This document shows, one piece after another, positions 7,303 through 15,757 of a DNA stretch of 41,558 nucleotides. Numbering within the stretch: position 1 is the first letter of the stretch; each line of letters opens with the position of its first letter. A model generated the notes under the pieces. That model was given only the letters and a program-made list of their open reading frames with translations, did not search any database and was not told the DNA's origin. The DNA is from Microbacterium kunmingense. Its GTDB lineage: Bacteria; Actinomycetota; Actinomycetes; Actinomycetales; Microbacteriaceae. The translations under genes were made by a program, and so were the position numbers. The stretch lies in the NCBI RefSeq assembly GCF_023155745.1, contig NZ_JAKNUS010000017.1:1-41558 (forward strand), in the 5' to 3' direction.

Positions 7303-7886
7303 AGGAAGATCGCCAGATTCTGTGTGCGCAAGACCGACTCGTCGACCGTGATGGTTCGGCGTGCGAGCTGCAACCCGCCGCCGACACGTCGCAGAACGTC
7401 TTCGCGGCCGGCCGAGATCACCGCGGGCTCGTGCACGTCGCCGCGACTGCGGAAAAGAAGCACCGCAGAATCGACGACGACCTCGCCCGGGACGTCGCTC
7501 TCGAAGGTGCGCACGTTCGTGACGAAGTGACGGAGCCGGGAGGGCGGATCCTCTGTCCAGGCGTGTTCCGTGAGGAAGCGGGCGACCCGCCGGCTCAGGG
7601 AGTACTTGTTCTCGTCCCAATGCGCCATGCCCGGAGACGTCGAGTACCCGGCGCCGAGCGCGGTAGTGACCTGCACGGGCATGATGTAGTGCACATCGTC
7701 GGCGATGAGGTCGAGCCAGTCCTCGTACCGCTGCTCGTCGAGGATGTATGCCTCTTCGACGAGCCACCTGTGCGTCTCCAGATGCAGGCCGTCCGAGAAC
7801 GACAACGAACTCCCCACCCGCGTGGCTTTGGTCGTATGTGCTCCGAGCGGCGACTCTTTCAGTCGAACCCAGCGCGCCTCGGTCAT
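7299..7886 (-). CDS. Rieske ring-hydroxylating oxygenase, beta subunit (module 1)
   Basis: 195-aa small subunit of an aromatic-ring-hydroxylating oxygenase, SnoaL/NTF2-like fold, 3-phenylpropionate (HcaF)-like type. Features are HRWLVEEAYILDEQRYEDWL, HYIMPVQVT, GMAHWDENKYSLSRRVARFL and RLRHFVTNVR, ending VLRTQNLAIFL. It builds the alpha3beta3 scaffold and carries no cofactor. The start ATG 7886 overlaps the alpha stop (ATGA), and its own stop overlaps the next gene's ATG. It is intact although its partner alpha gene is truncated. Confidence 0.92.
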   Translation of the reverse strand: MTEARWVRLKESPLGAHTTKATRVGSSLSFSDGLHLETHRWLVEEAYILDEQRYEDWLDLIADDVHYIMPVQVTTALGAGYSTSPGMAHWDENKYSLSRRVARFLTEHAWTEDPPSRLRHFVTNVRTFESDVPGEVVVDSAVLLFRSRGDVHEPAVISAGREDVLRRVGGGLQLARRTITVDESVLRTQNLAIFL

Positions 7887-9175
7887 GACAGCCCCTCCGG
7901 CATCCCCACCGACGAGATGATCAGCGCGGTCGGCTCCGTCTCGAGGTAGTCCGCCCAGCGCTCGAGCAGATGCCGCTGGTTGTACTCTCCGTAACCGACG
8001 TGGGCCACGCCCGGGCCAGAGAACGCGTCCGGTCCGAGCGGCTCCACGACGAATCTGCCGTCTTTCAGCACGCCCATCCGGCTGTTCAGCAGCAAGCGCC
8101 GCGCCATATTCCCTTTCGCGGTGTTCGTAAGGGACACCCAGTTCTCCACATCGTCCTGCTCGAACATCCCCGTGCTGCCGAAGCACATCAGGTACGCCTT
8201 GTACGACAGAGCCTTGAACTCCTCCGGTGCCGCTGCGTCGACGGCGAACCAGGAAAGCACCTCGGTCTCGTTCTCGCTGATCGGCTGCCAGGTACGGATC
8301 GAGATGAACGGGAGCACGTCGTCGCCGTCTTCCACCTTCGGCCAGTTGTGCACGAAGCTCATGTTCGGGAAGATCGAGGCCGCCGAGATCATGAAGCCGT
8401 TCTCGCCGATCACATTGAGCTGGTCCTGGGACCAGACCTCCTTCATCCGGTCGATCATCTCGTCGGGGTAGCCCACGTAGCGCAGCCGCTCCTCGAGCGT
8501 TCCCTCCGGAAGCTTGTAGGTCGTGCCTCCGCCGTTGCCCGCCCAGTACGTGTTGCCGTCTTTACGCTTCTCCGCCTTCGGTTCGCGGAAGAGGCCGATC
8601 TCGACCACCGAGGTGTGGGTCTGTGGCGTGTGGTACATGTCGCCGGCGAAGTTCTCTGCGCCGATCTTCCAGTTCGCCTTCACCCGCCAGCGCTGCGGGC
8701 CGCGGAGCTCGATGCCCGAGGAGCTCTGCTTCGTGTAGTAGTCGAGATAGAAAGCGAAATCGCCGAGGTAGTCGATCAGCGGTGGCGCATCCGGATCCAT
8801 GCTGATGAAGATCAACCCGTTGTAGCTGTCGAGGCTCGGCGCCGGAAGCAGGCGGGCTCCCTTGCGATTGAAGCCAGCCTCGCCACCGTACGCCTCTTCG
8901 TGGAACGGCAGCCCCACGATTCGTCCGTCGTTGCGGTACGACCAGCCGTGATACGGGCAGCGGAAGTGCGAGGCGTTGCCCATTTCCGCCCGGCACACCT
9001 GCATTCCTCGGTGCAGGCACATGTTGAACATCGCCTTGACGGAGCCACTCTCGTCGCGCACCACGATGAACGAGTCGTCGAGCACTCGCCGCACCACGTA
9101 GTCGCCGGGCTGAGGGATCTCTGATTCGTGACCCACGAAGATCCACGCGCGACTGAACAAGCGCTCCCGCTCGAG
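7883..9175 (-). pseudogene. Rieske oxygenase alpha subunit, 5'-truncated by IS (module 1)
   Basis: Catalytic large subunit lacking about the first 30 residues and its promoter, both replaced by IS3 copy 2. The frame enters from the IS with a stop just inside it (TGA), then reads LERERLFSRAWIFVGHESEI. The Rieske centre CLHRGMQVC...CPYHGW and the mononuclear iron motif ENFAGDMYHTPQTH are intact. The only internal start near the break is TTG 9160. Most residues match the complete paralogue at 29384-30826, but the C-terminal tail is shorter (...ISSVGMPEGLS). Any expression would need an IS-borne promoter; I treat it as crippled. Confidence 0.88.
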
Positions 9176-9254
9176 CCCTGTGCGTCAGGATGGGGTGAGA
9201 CACCAGCACTGCTGACCTTCGCACTGCACGGGGCGAGAACGGACCAATACTGAG

Positions 9255-9659
9255 ATGACGATGACGGTTGCTGACGTCGGCACCGATGATGGGGCTATGG
9301 CTCCTCGTGCTGACCGGCCCAAGAGGCGGACGTTCACCGCCGAGTTCAAAGCGGCGATCCTGGCCGAGTACGACGCCGCGGACCGCTCTGGGCGTGGGGA
9401 GATCCTGCGCCGGGAGGGCCTGTACACCTCCCACATCATCGAGTGGCGCAAGGCCGCGGCCGCCGGCTCGCTGTCCGGGCTGGGCAGCAAGCCGCGGGAC
9501 CGGCGCGAGCGGGAGCTGCAGGCGCTACGGGCCCGGGCGGAGAAGGCCGAGGCCGAGCTGGCCAAGACCAGGGCGGCGCTGGACCTGATGGGAAAAGCAC
9601 ACGCGCTCTTGGAGACGCTCTCCGAGAGCGCGGACAAGCCGCCGCGGTCGCCGCGGTGA
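9255..9659 (+). CDS. IS3-family transposase OrfA (copy 2)
   Basis: 134 aa, identical to the OrfA at 279-683: helix-turn-helix FTAEFKAAILAEYDAAD, helical C-terminal half. The slippery heptamer GGGAAAA is at 9590-9596, and the stop overlaps the orfB GTG. Confidence 0.92.
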   Translation: MTMTVADVGTDDGAMAPRADRPKRRTFTAEFKAAILAEYDAADRSGRGEILRREGLYTSHIIEWRKAAAAGSLSGLGSKPRDRRERELQALRARAEKAEAELAKTRAALDLMGKAHALLETLSESADKPPRSPR

Positions 9660-10657
9660 TCAACCCGGCCGTCGACGGGCTGGCCGAGCACGTCGGCACC
9701 GCGGCTGCGTGCGCGCTGCTGGGTCGCTCCCGCGCCAGTCACTACCGGGCCAAGAACCCGCCACCGCCACGTCCACGGACACCGCGGCCGGCACCGGCGA
9801 ACAAGCTGTCCGCCGCCGAGCGGGCCCACGTGCTGGCCGTGTTGACCAGCCAGCGGTTCGCGGACAAGTCGGTCGCCCAGGTCTGGGCCACGCTGCTGGA
9901 CGAGGGCACCTACCTGTGCTCGATGTCCACGATGCACCGGATCCTGCGCGAGCACGACATGGCCGGGGAACGGCGCCGGCAGGCGAGCCACCCGCCCCGG
10001 ACCCGGCCCGAGCTCGTCGCGACGGCGCCGGGGCAGGTGTGGAGTTGGGACATCACAAAGCTCAAGGGGCCGGAGCGGGGCGTGTACTACGACCTGTACG
10101 TCGTGCTCGACATCTTCTCCAGGTTCGTCGTGGGCTGGACCATCGCGGCCCGCGAGGACGCCGAGATCGCCAAGAACCTGCTCGAGCACGCCATGGGCAT
10201 CCATGGCGTGCCGGAGGCGATCCACGCCGACCGCGGGACCTCGATGACCTCCAAACCGGTCGCTCAGCTGCTCGTCGACCTCGGGGTGGCCAGGTCGCAC
10301 TCCCGCCCGCACGTGTCGAACGACAACCCTTACAGCGAGGCGGCGTTCAAGACGCTGAAGTACGCCCCGGTCTTCCCCGAGCGCTTCGGGTCCCTGGCCG
10401 ACGCCGGCGCGTTCGCCGAGCAGTTCTTCGCCTACTACAACCACGAGCACCGCCACTGCGGGATCGGGCTGCACACCCCCGCCAGCGTCCACTTCGGCAC
10501 CGCCGGGCAGGTCCGCGCCCAGCGCCAGGCCACCCTGGACGCGGCCTACGCCGCCCGTCCCGAGCGCTTCGGCCACCGCCGACCCCAGGCGCCCAAGCTG
10601 CCCGAGGCCGCCTGGATCAACCAGCCCTCACAGGAGGCCCTCATACAGACCGCCTGA
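9656..10657 (+). CDS. IS3-family transposase OrfB (copy 2)
   Basis: 333 aa from the GTG, or the C-terminal part of an OrfAB fusion. Identical to copy 1 with the DDE residues in WSWDITKL, HADRGTS and NPYSEAAFKT. Probably active, since no disruption is seen. Confidence 0.92.
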   Translation: MINPAVDGLAEHVGTAAACALLGRSRASHYRAKNPPPPRPRTPRPAPANKLSAAERAHVLAVLTSQRFADKSVAQVWATLLDEGTYLCSMSTMHRILREHDMAGERRRQASHPPRTRPELVATAPGQVWSWDITKLKGPERGVYYDLYVVLDIFSRFVVGWTIAAREDAEIAKNLLEHAMGIHGVPEAIHADRGTSMTSKPVAQLLVDLGVARSHSRPHVSNDNPYSEAAFKTLKYAPVFPERFGSLADAGAFAEQFFAYYNHEHRHCGIGLHTPASVHFGTAGQVRAQRQATLDAAYAARPERFGHRRPQAPKLPEAAWINQPSQEALIQTA

Positions 10658-10690
10658 CGGAATCTGTCTCACCCGCCTTGACACTTTCCG

Positions 10691-11223
10691 CTTCGATTAC
10701 AGCCCGATCACGGAGCGACCGACGATTTCGTGGCCGAATGGGGCCCGAGTGGCGTTCTATGTCGGGCTGAACATCGAGCACTATCAGATCGACAAGCCCT
10801 CCACGAGCATCTTCGGCGGTACCGCGATGCTGCAGCCGGATCCTTCGGGAGCTGGGGTATGACTACGTCCTGGACTGGACGAACGACGATCAGCCGTATC
10901 CGCTGAACGTCGACGGGATGTTCAGCGTTCCCTACACGATAGAACTCAACGATGTGACGATGTTCGTGAGTAAGAGCTATACCGGCCCGCAGTTCCTGGA
11001 AGCGGTGATCGACCAGTTCGATCAGCTCTATTCAGACTCCGAGCACTCGGGTCGCGTCATGTCGCTGCCGTTGCACCCGTTCATCGTCGGCCAGCCGTTC
11101 CGCCACCGCTACCTTGATCGGGCCCTCGAGCACATCACGTCTCACGATGGTGTCTGGGTGACGACGAGCGATGCCATCGCGGCGCACTATCAGTCGACGG
11201 GGAACAGGAGAGCCGATTCGTGA
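10691..11223 (+). pseudogene. Polysaccharide-deacetylase-family gene, truncated and internally deleted
   Basis: At the IS junction the frame reads RFDYSPITERPTISWPNGAR, VAFYVGLNIEHY and so on to LQPDP, the conserved start of PuuE/allantoinase-like polysaccharide deacetylases. It then hits a stop. In another frame the C-terminal part follows: ELGYDYVLDWTNDDQPYPL...[20 protein letters not shown], ending at 11223. The catalytic core between them (about 130 residues) is missing, and the joint is near 10845-10855. The stop overlaps the GTG of the isochorismatase gene, so the two were once coupled. Confidence 0.82.
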
Positions 11224-11885
11224 CGAATACGGAGCTGATCGATGAGTACGCACGGCTGCGCGACGAGTTCAAGGCCAAGGGATTGGGCGGCCGGATCGGC
11301 TACGGCGAGAAGCCGGCGCTGCTGATCGTCGACTTGATCACCGGATTCACGGACAGCCGTTCGCCCCTGTCAGGCGAACTGGAGTCACAGCTGGCCGCCA
11401 CCAATGCCTTACTCGTCCCCGCCCGTGAACTCGAGATCCCCATCTTCTTCTCGACGGTCGCGTACGACACCGAATTGCAGGAGGCGGGGCTCTGGATCAA
11501 GAAGATCCCGTCCAACCACCTGTTGGTGGAGGGCAGCGAATGGGTGGAGGTCGACAGCAGGCTGGGCCAGCTGCCCCACGAGATGACCCTGGTGAAGAAG
11601 TACGCATCCTGCTTCTTCGGAACTGATCTCGCCGCACGCTTGATCTCACGGGGTGTCGACACCATCATCATCGTCGGCTGCACCACCAGTGGGTGCGTGC
11701 GCGCCTCGGCGGTTGACGCCTGCTCCTACGGCTTCCACACCATCGTCGTCGAAGAGGCAGTCGGCGACCGGGCAGCCCTTCCGCACCTGGCCAGCCTCTT
11801 TGACATCGACGCGAAGTACGGCGATGTCGTCAGCCTCGACGACGCACGTGCTTACCTGCGGGGGCTTGCGCAACAGAACGATTGA
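11220..11885 (+). CDS. Isochorismatase-superfamily amidohydrolase
   Basis: 221-aa cysteine hydrolase related to N-carbamoylsarcosine amidase and maleamate amidase. The catalytic triad is visible: D38 in LLIVDL, K126 or K127 in [12 protein letters not shown], and the nucleophile C159 in [10 protein letters not shown]. The cis-peptide region VGCTTSG is typical. Such enzymes cleave a C-N bond in small amides in catabolic routes. The GTG start at 11220 overlaps the deacetylase stop (GTGA); that pair is common in nitrogen-compound catabolism. Here the partner is destroyed, so only this gene remains intact. Confidence 0.88.
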   Translation: MTNTELIDEYARLRDEFKAKGLGGRIGYGEKPALLIVDLITGFTDSRSPLSGELESQLAATNALLVPARELEIPIFFSTVAYDTELQEAGLWIKKIPSNHLLVEGSEWVEVDSRLGQLPHEMTLVKKYASCFFGTDLAARLISRGVDTIIIVGCTTSGCVRASAVDACSYGFHTIVVEEAVGDRAALPHLASLFDIDAKYGDVVSLDDARAYLRGLAQQND

Positions 11886-11924
11886 CTGCAGTAACGCCGT
11901 GGGGCCAACTTCCTCTGTGCGGAA

Positions 11925-12329
11925 TATTGAACCGGCGTGCAGGCCGAGATCCCGCAGATGCTGGCGCAGGGCGGCGGATCCATCATCAACACCGCCTCGT
12001 CCCTCGGGCAGGTCGCCATCGCCCACCAGTCCGCCTACGTCACGTCGAAGCACGGCGTCATCGGCCTCACCCGAGCCGCCGCGGTGGAGTACTCCGACAA
12101 AGGCATCCGCGTGAACGCAGTGCTGCCCGGGGTGATCCAGACGCCAATGATAGACGCGCTGGAGGAGACCTACCCCGGCTTCAAGGACGCGCTGCTGACG
12201 AAGCACCCGATCGGCCGACTCGGCACGCCGCACGACATCGCCGAGATGGTCGCGTGGCTCGGTTCCGACGCGGCCGCCTTCGCGACCGGCGCGCAGTTCG
12301 CCGTCGACGGCGGGTACCTCGCGATTTAG
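11925..12329 (+). pseudogene. Short-chain dehydrogenase, N-terminally truncated (fragment 1)
   Basis: The readable part starts around VQAEIPQMLAQGGGSIINTA and keeps the SDR active site: S in TASSLGQ and Y-x3-K in SAYVTSKHG. It continues to GIRVNAVLPGVIQTPM and the C-terminal GAQFAVDGGYLAI. The N-terminal NAD(P)-binding half (TGxxxGIG, about 110 residues) is absent; a junction lies in 11886-11925, just after the isochorismatase stop. A GTG at 11937 could start a short protein, but it could not bind cofactor. Ends before a large palindrome. Confidence 0.85.
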
Positions 12330-12342
12330 ACGAGGTGGCCAC

Positions 12343-12390
12343 GACGGACGGGAGGCACGGTGTCAGCTGACACCGTGCCTCACGTCCGTC
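12343..12390. terminator. Large bidirectional hairpin between convergent SDR remnants
   Basis: A 26-bp perfect palindrome (arms GGCACGGTGTCAG / CTGACACCGTGCC, 12354-12379) is extended by outer arms GACGGACG (12343-12350) and CGTCCGTC (12383-12390). It lies between the plus-strand SDR fragment ending at 12329 and the minus-strand one ending at 12415, as a shared terminator would. Confidence 0.75.
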
Positions 12391-12414
12391 ACCGGTCGCG
12401 CCGCGACCCGCGTG

Positions 12415-12767
12415 TCAGCCGTTCTTCGCGGCCAGTCGGTCCGTCTCGCTGTCGTTCCGCCACCCGGCGGTCGCGCCGCCGTCGACGCTGTAGTTCTGTC
12501 CGGTCACCCAAGAGGACTCGTCGGAGGCCAGGTAGAGCGGCATGTACGCGATGTCCTCGCCCGTGCCGGGGCGTTGAATGAGCGCGTTGCCGACCTGCCA
12601 GGCCTTGCCCTCCGCATCCACCGCCTTGTCCGTCGCCGGGGTGCTGACGAAGCCAGGCGAGATCGAGTTCGCGCGGACGCCGTAGCGGGCGCCCTCCGCA
12701 GCGAGCGACTTCGTCATCGCGATGACGCCGCCCTTCGCGGTGGTGTGCGCGACCTGGCGAGCGGCTC
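12415..12767 (-). pseudogene. Short-chain dehydrogenase, N-terminally truncated (fragment 2)
   Basis: The minus-strand frame reads [36 protein letters not shown] and the C-terminal motif WVTGQNYSVDGGATAG. This is the second half of an SDR, from the active-site helix (here HTTAK where Y-x3-K is usual) onward. The Rossmann half is missing. At 12768 the sequence switches abruptly to an Lsr2 fragment on the other strand, marking a deletion or recombination joint. The internal ATG at 12717 is probably not a real start. Confidence 0.82.
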
Positions 12768-13004
12768 GATCCCGCGACCTTCGCGATCGACGGAAAGCAA
12801 CTCGAGATCGATCTCGAGTTCGAGGCCTGGGCCAAGAGCGCGCGCCGCATCGGCGCAGCCACCCGGCGTCCGGCGAGGACGTCGCGGGGCGGACGGGCCG
12901 ATCTCAACACGGTGCGTGAATGGGCCAGTCAGAACGGACACCAGGTCAGCGATCGCGGCAGGGTTCCCGCGTCCATCCTCGAGGCGTACGACGCGGCGCA
13001 CTGA
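12768..13004 (+). pseudogene. Lsr2-like nucleoid-bridging protein, N-terminally truncated
   Basis: The frame reads [20 protein letters not shown], an Arg-rich linker, then [20 protein letters not shown] and a C-terminus ILEAYDAAH. This is the DNA-binding domain of Lsr2 (IREWAxxNGxxVSxRGRIP), which prefers AT-rich minor grooves and silences foreign DNA. The first 20 or so residues of the dimerisation domain and the start codon are lost at the joint with SDR fragment 2. Plasmid-borne Lsr2 copies are known in Actinobacteria. Confidence 0.85.
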
Positions 13005-13009
13005 CGCGG

Positions 13010-14068
13010 TCACTCCTGGGCTGAGCCGCGCGCTGCGCGCCAGTGCTCCGTGACGGGATAACCGGAGCGCACGTGCGCGCGCACGTGGACCTCCCCCGAA
13101 GGGGATCCGCTGCCGCCCGGCTCCGGCGGCGGAGGGTTCTGTGTCCAGCCTGAGCCAGGGACCCAGACCGTCCCCGGTTGCACGGGCGCGTCGGCGAGCG
13201 CGGGATCGATCAGCTGACGCGCGAGAGCCACGGCCTCACCCAGATCGGTGATCCCGCCGGCTGAGGGCGTGCCGGCCGCGAGCACCCGGTAGGGACCGTC
13301 CCAACCGTCCGGGACCGTGAACGTAGTGAACGAGTCGAGCTTTGACAGTGCACGCTTCGCGTCGATGGCCATCTGCAGCTCGCGCAGGTCGACGCGCTGC
13401 GTGCGTGCAATGGTGACGATGTCCACCAGGTCTTTCGCGCGGCTGCTGGGGCGGCCGTTGTAGGTGCTCATCGTCGCAGTGACCTTCTCCGCGACCTGAT
13501 CGGAGATCGGGAACAGCCGGTAGGGGTGCGACGGGACCGGCCGCCCCAGCTGCAGCCGCGTCGACGGCTCGATCGTCTCGACGCGGCCGACCGGGGGAGG
13601 GCCGACGACCACGTCGATGGGGATGTCGGAGATCCTCCGGCCGGTGTTCGCGTCCAGACATGTGAACACCAGGCGCCGGGTCGCGACACCCGGCTGGTTC
13701 TCTCCTCGCCCGGTCGCACGGGCACGGGTGAGCTGGAACCGCACATGGTCGCCGAGATCACGCGCGGCTGCCTGCTCGAGCGCCTGCTGCGCGGCATCCA
13801 GATCGGCGGCGCCGGTCGAGGCCAGATCCAGGTCTTTCGTCGACCGTGACTTCGGCACCCGGGCGAGCATCGCCGTGCCGCCCTTGAGCAGCCACTCGGA
13901 CTCTTCCCCCTCCGCAAAGACCCGGCTGAGGAAACGATCGTGCTGTGCCTGCACGATCTGCGCATTCACATCCAGCGCGCTCGCGCCGTCACCGGCTGCC
14001 TTCGTCGCGGCCGCCTTGATCGCCTGCGCAAGCCCCGTCCAGTCTTTGTAGCCGTCGGGCTCAGGCAT
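13010..14068 (-). CDS. abiEii: AbiEii nucleotidyltransferase toxin
   Basis: 352-aa toxin of a type IV toxin-antitoxin / abortive-infection system. The nucleotidyltransferase motif is visible at LLKGGTAMLARV (60-71) followed by KDLDLAS (78-84, D79 and D81 as metal ligands); a later conserved block is SRAKDLVDIV. The C-terminal tail is proline/glycine-rich. ATG 14068 is chosen because it overlaps the abiEi stop by 8 nt. The family nucleotidylates an essential target; for some members tRNA has been shown. Intact and paired with its antitoxin gene. Confidence 0.88.
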   Translation of the reverse strand: MPEPDGYKDWTGLAQAIKAAATKAAGDGASALDVNAQIVQAQHDRFLSRVFAEGEESEWLLKGGTAMLARVPKSRSTKDLDLASTGAADLDAAQQALEQAAARDLGDHVRFQLTRARATGRGENQPGVATRRLVFTCLDANTGRRISDIPIDVVVGPPPVGRVETIEPSTRLQLGRPVPSHPYRLFPISDQVAEKVTATMSTYNGRPSSRAKDLVDIVTIARTQRVDLRELQMAIDAKRALSKLDSFTTFTVPDGWDGPYRVLAAGTPSAGGITDLGEAVALARQLIDPALADAPVQPGTVWVPGSGWTQNPPPPEPGGSGSPSGEVHVRAHVRSGYPVTEHWRAARGSAQE

Positions 14069-14720
14069 CGGCCGGCACCACCGCGTCGACGCCCGCAAGA
14101 GCGAGCAGATCAGCCGCGAGCGCGGCACCCGAGGGGTACTTGTTGGGCTTGGCCAGCGGCTCCAGATACTCGGTCAGGCGGGCGGGGGAGAGCAGCTTTC
14201 CCGCGTCCGCGGCGTCGGCGAGCGCATCGGCGACGAGGGAGCGGTCGACCCACTGCTCGATCAGGTCGGCGATCGTGCGCTCGACGCTCATGGTCGGCAT
14301 CCCGTCGACGGAGACCACCTCGGTGGGCGCGAGCTCGCGGGTGCGGAGCCGCACCCCGTCCAGGCGGGTACCGCGGCGGGTGGGAACGACGAACTCGAGT
14401 GGCCCGGGGAACCAGTCGCCGATGCCATGCAGCTGCGCGGCCGTCTGGCCTGCGGCGACGACGGGCGGGACGCCGGTGTCTGTGCGGGGACGGTCGGCGC
14501 CGCCGAGGGCGAGCCAGGTCGCGAGGATCGCCTCCTGCTCGTGCTCTGGCGCGCCGGCGAGGCGGTAGACGCCGCGCGCGACGCGGATGAGCGCGCCGCT
14601 GTTGGCGAGGCGCGTCAGGGTCGGGCGCGCCACGCCAGCCTCGAGCGCCTGGGCGGTGGTCACCAGGCCCCAACGCTGTGACGCGAGCTCGCCCAGACGA
14701 GCGAAAGTTGATCCTGCCAT
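14061..14720 (-). CDS. abiEi: AbiEi antitoxin / transcriptional autorepressor
   Basis: 219-aa partner of the AbiEii toxin. It has an N-terminal winged helix (RWGLVTTAQALEAGVARPTL, then LANSGALIRVARGVYRL) and a C-terminal antitoxin domain with RTRELAPTEVVSVDG and SVERTIADLIEQW. ATG 14720 (MAGSTFARLGELASQRWG) fits the family start better than longer frames. The pair reads away from the operon at 14873. The 150-bp gap between them carries the palindrome at 14833-14854, nearer the other operon. Confidence 0.86.
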   Translation of the reverse strand: MAGSTFARLGELASQRWGLVTTAQALEAGVARPTLTRLANSGALIRVARGVYRLAGAPEHEQEAILATWLALGGADRPRTDTGVPPVVAAGQTAAQLHGIGDWFPGPLEFVVPTRRGTRLDGVRLRTRELAPTEVVSVDGMPTMSVERTIADLIEQWVDRSLVADALADAADAGKLLSPARLTEYLEPLAKPNKYPSGAALAADLLALAGVDAVVPADA

Positions 14721-14832
14721 GCGCACAGTGTAGCGAGAAACCGCAACAAACGTTGTAGCTCGTTCAGATTGTCGACTTCGAGCCTCTGGGGCCACCCCTT
14801 AGCAGTGAGGGGGTTCCAAACCCTCGGGAACG

Positions 14833-14854
14833 GGTTATATTCGGGAATATAACC
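14833..14854. promoter_or_regulatory. Operator-like palindrome with AATATAACC arms
   Basis: Perfect inverted repeat: GGTTATATTC, GG, GAATATAACC. It lies 18 nt upstream of the ATG at 14873 (RBS GAGGAGGAGA). Single copies of the same arm lie at 18089-18098 and 18470-18478, upstream of a regulator gene and of the 542-aa gene. Confidence 0.65.
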
Positions 14855-14872
14855 ATCTGTGAGGAGGAGAAG

Positions 14873-15757
14873 ATGCGGACCCACACCTGCCCGCCGGACC
14901 ACAAGCACGGGCTGACCTCCACCTGCTACGTCGTCCACCTCTGCGGGTGCCGCGCCTGCATGGACGGCAACGCGCGCCGCCGCCGCGACCGCTACCGTCT
15001 CCTGGCCTACGGGCGATACCAGGACGCGCACCAACCCATCGAGCCGATCCGGCAGCACCTGCAGGCACTGGTCGACACCGGGATGATCCCCGAACGGATC
15101 GCCATCAGCGCCGGCGTCGGCGGCGCCACGGTCCGTCGCCTGCTCAACAGCGAGACGGCACGGTTCGTCACCGGCGCCACCGCCCGCAAACTCCTCGCAG
15201 TCACCCCCGACAGCAGCACTCTCGCCGCGCAGGGCCGAGTCAACGGCCGCGGCACCCGCCGGCGCCTCCAGGCTCTGGCCGCGATCGGATGGAACCACCA
15301 CGAGATCGCACGCCGACTCGGCTACCCGCGCTGGAAGGTCAACAAGGCACTCGAAGGCGCCTACGTGGACATCCGTGTCCACGACGACATCGCCGCGCTC
15401 TACGACGAGCTCTGGGACCAGCAGCCCCCCACCCACACCCGAGCGCAGCGGGTCGGCCGCTCCTACGCACTCACGGTCGCACGCCGGCACGGCTGGCTGC
15501 CGCCGCTGGCCTGGGACGACATCGACACCGACCCGGCACCGCCCACAGCCGGGCAGGAACCCCTGCTCGACGAGATCGCGATCGAGCTCGCTCTCGCCGG
15601 CCAGAACGTCCGCCTCACCCGAGACGAGCGCCTCGAAGCCACCCGACGCGGGACCGAACGCGGACTCAGCCTCACCCAGCTCAGCGACCTGCTCGGCGTC
15701 GACGTCCGCACCATCGACCGCGACCGTGACGACCTCGGACTCCGGCAGGCCGCCTGA
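14873..15757 (+). CDS. Putative DNA-binding protein with Cys/His-rich N-terminus
   Basis: 294 aa, first gene of an overlapping five-gene operon. The N-terminus has a Cys/His cluster (HTCPPDHKHG...C...CGCRAC), a possible zinc site also seen in actinophage and plasmid proteins. Basic helices (NARRRRDRYRLLAYGRY) follow, then helix-turn-helix-like segments (IPERIAISAGVGGATVRRLL; GWNHHEIARRLGYPRWKVNK; LSLTQLSDLLGVDVRTIDRD). I infer a regulator or replication-associated DNA-binding protein; the exact family is unknown. A strong RBS GAGGAGGAGA precedes the ATG, with the operator at 14833-14854 upstream. The stop overlaps the next ATG (TGATG). Confidence 0.75.
   Translation: MRTHTCPPDHKHGLTSTCYVVHLCGCRACMDGNARRRRDRYRLLAYGRYQDAHQPIEPIRQHLQALVDTGMIPERIAISAGVGGATVRRLLNSETARFVTGATARKLLAVTPDSSTLAAQGRVNGRGTRRRLQALAAIGWNHHEIARRLGYPRWKVNKALEGAYVDIRVHDDIAALYDELWDQQPPTHTRAQRVGRSYALTVARRHGWLPPLAWDDIDTDPAPPTAGQEPLLDEIAIELALAGQNVRLTRDERLEATRRGTERGLSLTQLSDLLGVDVRTIDRDRDDLGLRQAA

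Larger units (their letters stand above)
9176..10690 (+). mobile_element. IS3-family insertion sequence, copy 2
   Basis: Second copy of the element at 200-1714, same orientation, same length and the same encoded proteins. Its left side cuts the Rieske alpha gene and its right side cuts a polysaccharide deacetylase gene. No short target duplication is seen (left ...ctcgag, right cttcg...), so this is a rearrangement junction and not a simple insertion. The two copies bracket a 7.5-kb catabolic block. Confidence 0.93.

Noticed and set aside
14871..15729. WhiB-like protein for the Cys-rich N-terminus at 14873
   Set aside because: The cysteine spacing and the missing G(V/I)WGG motif do not fit WhiB.
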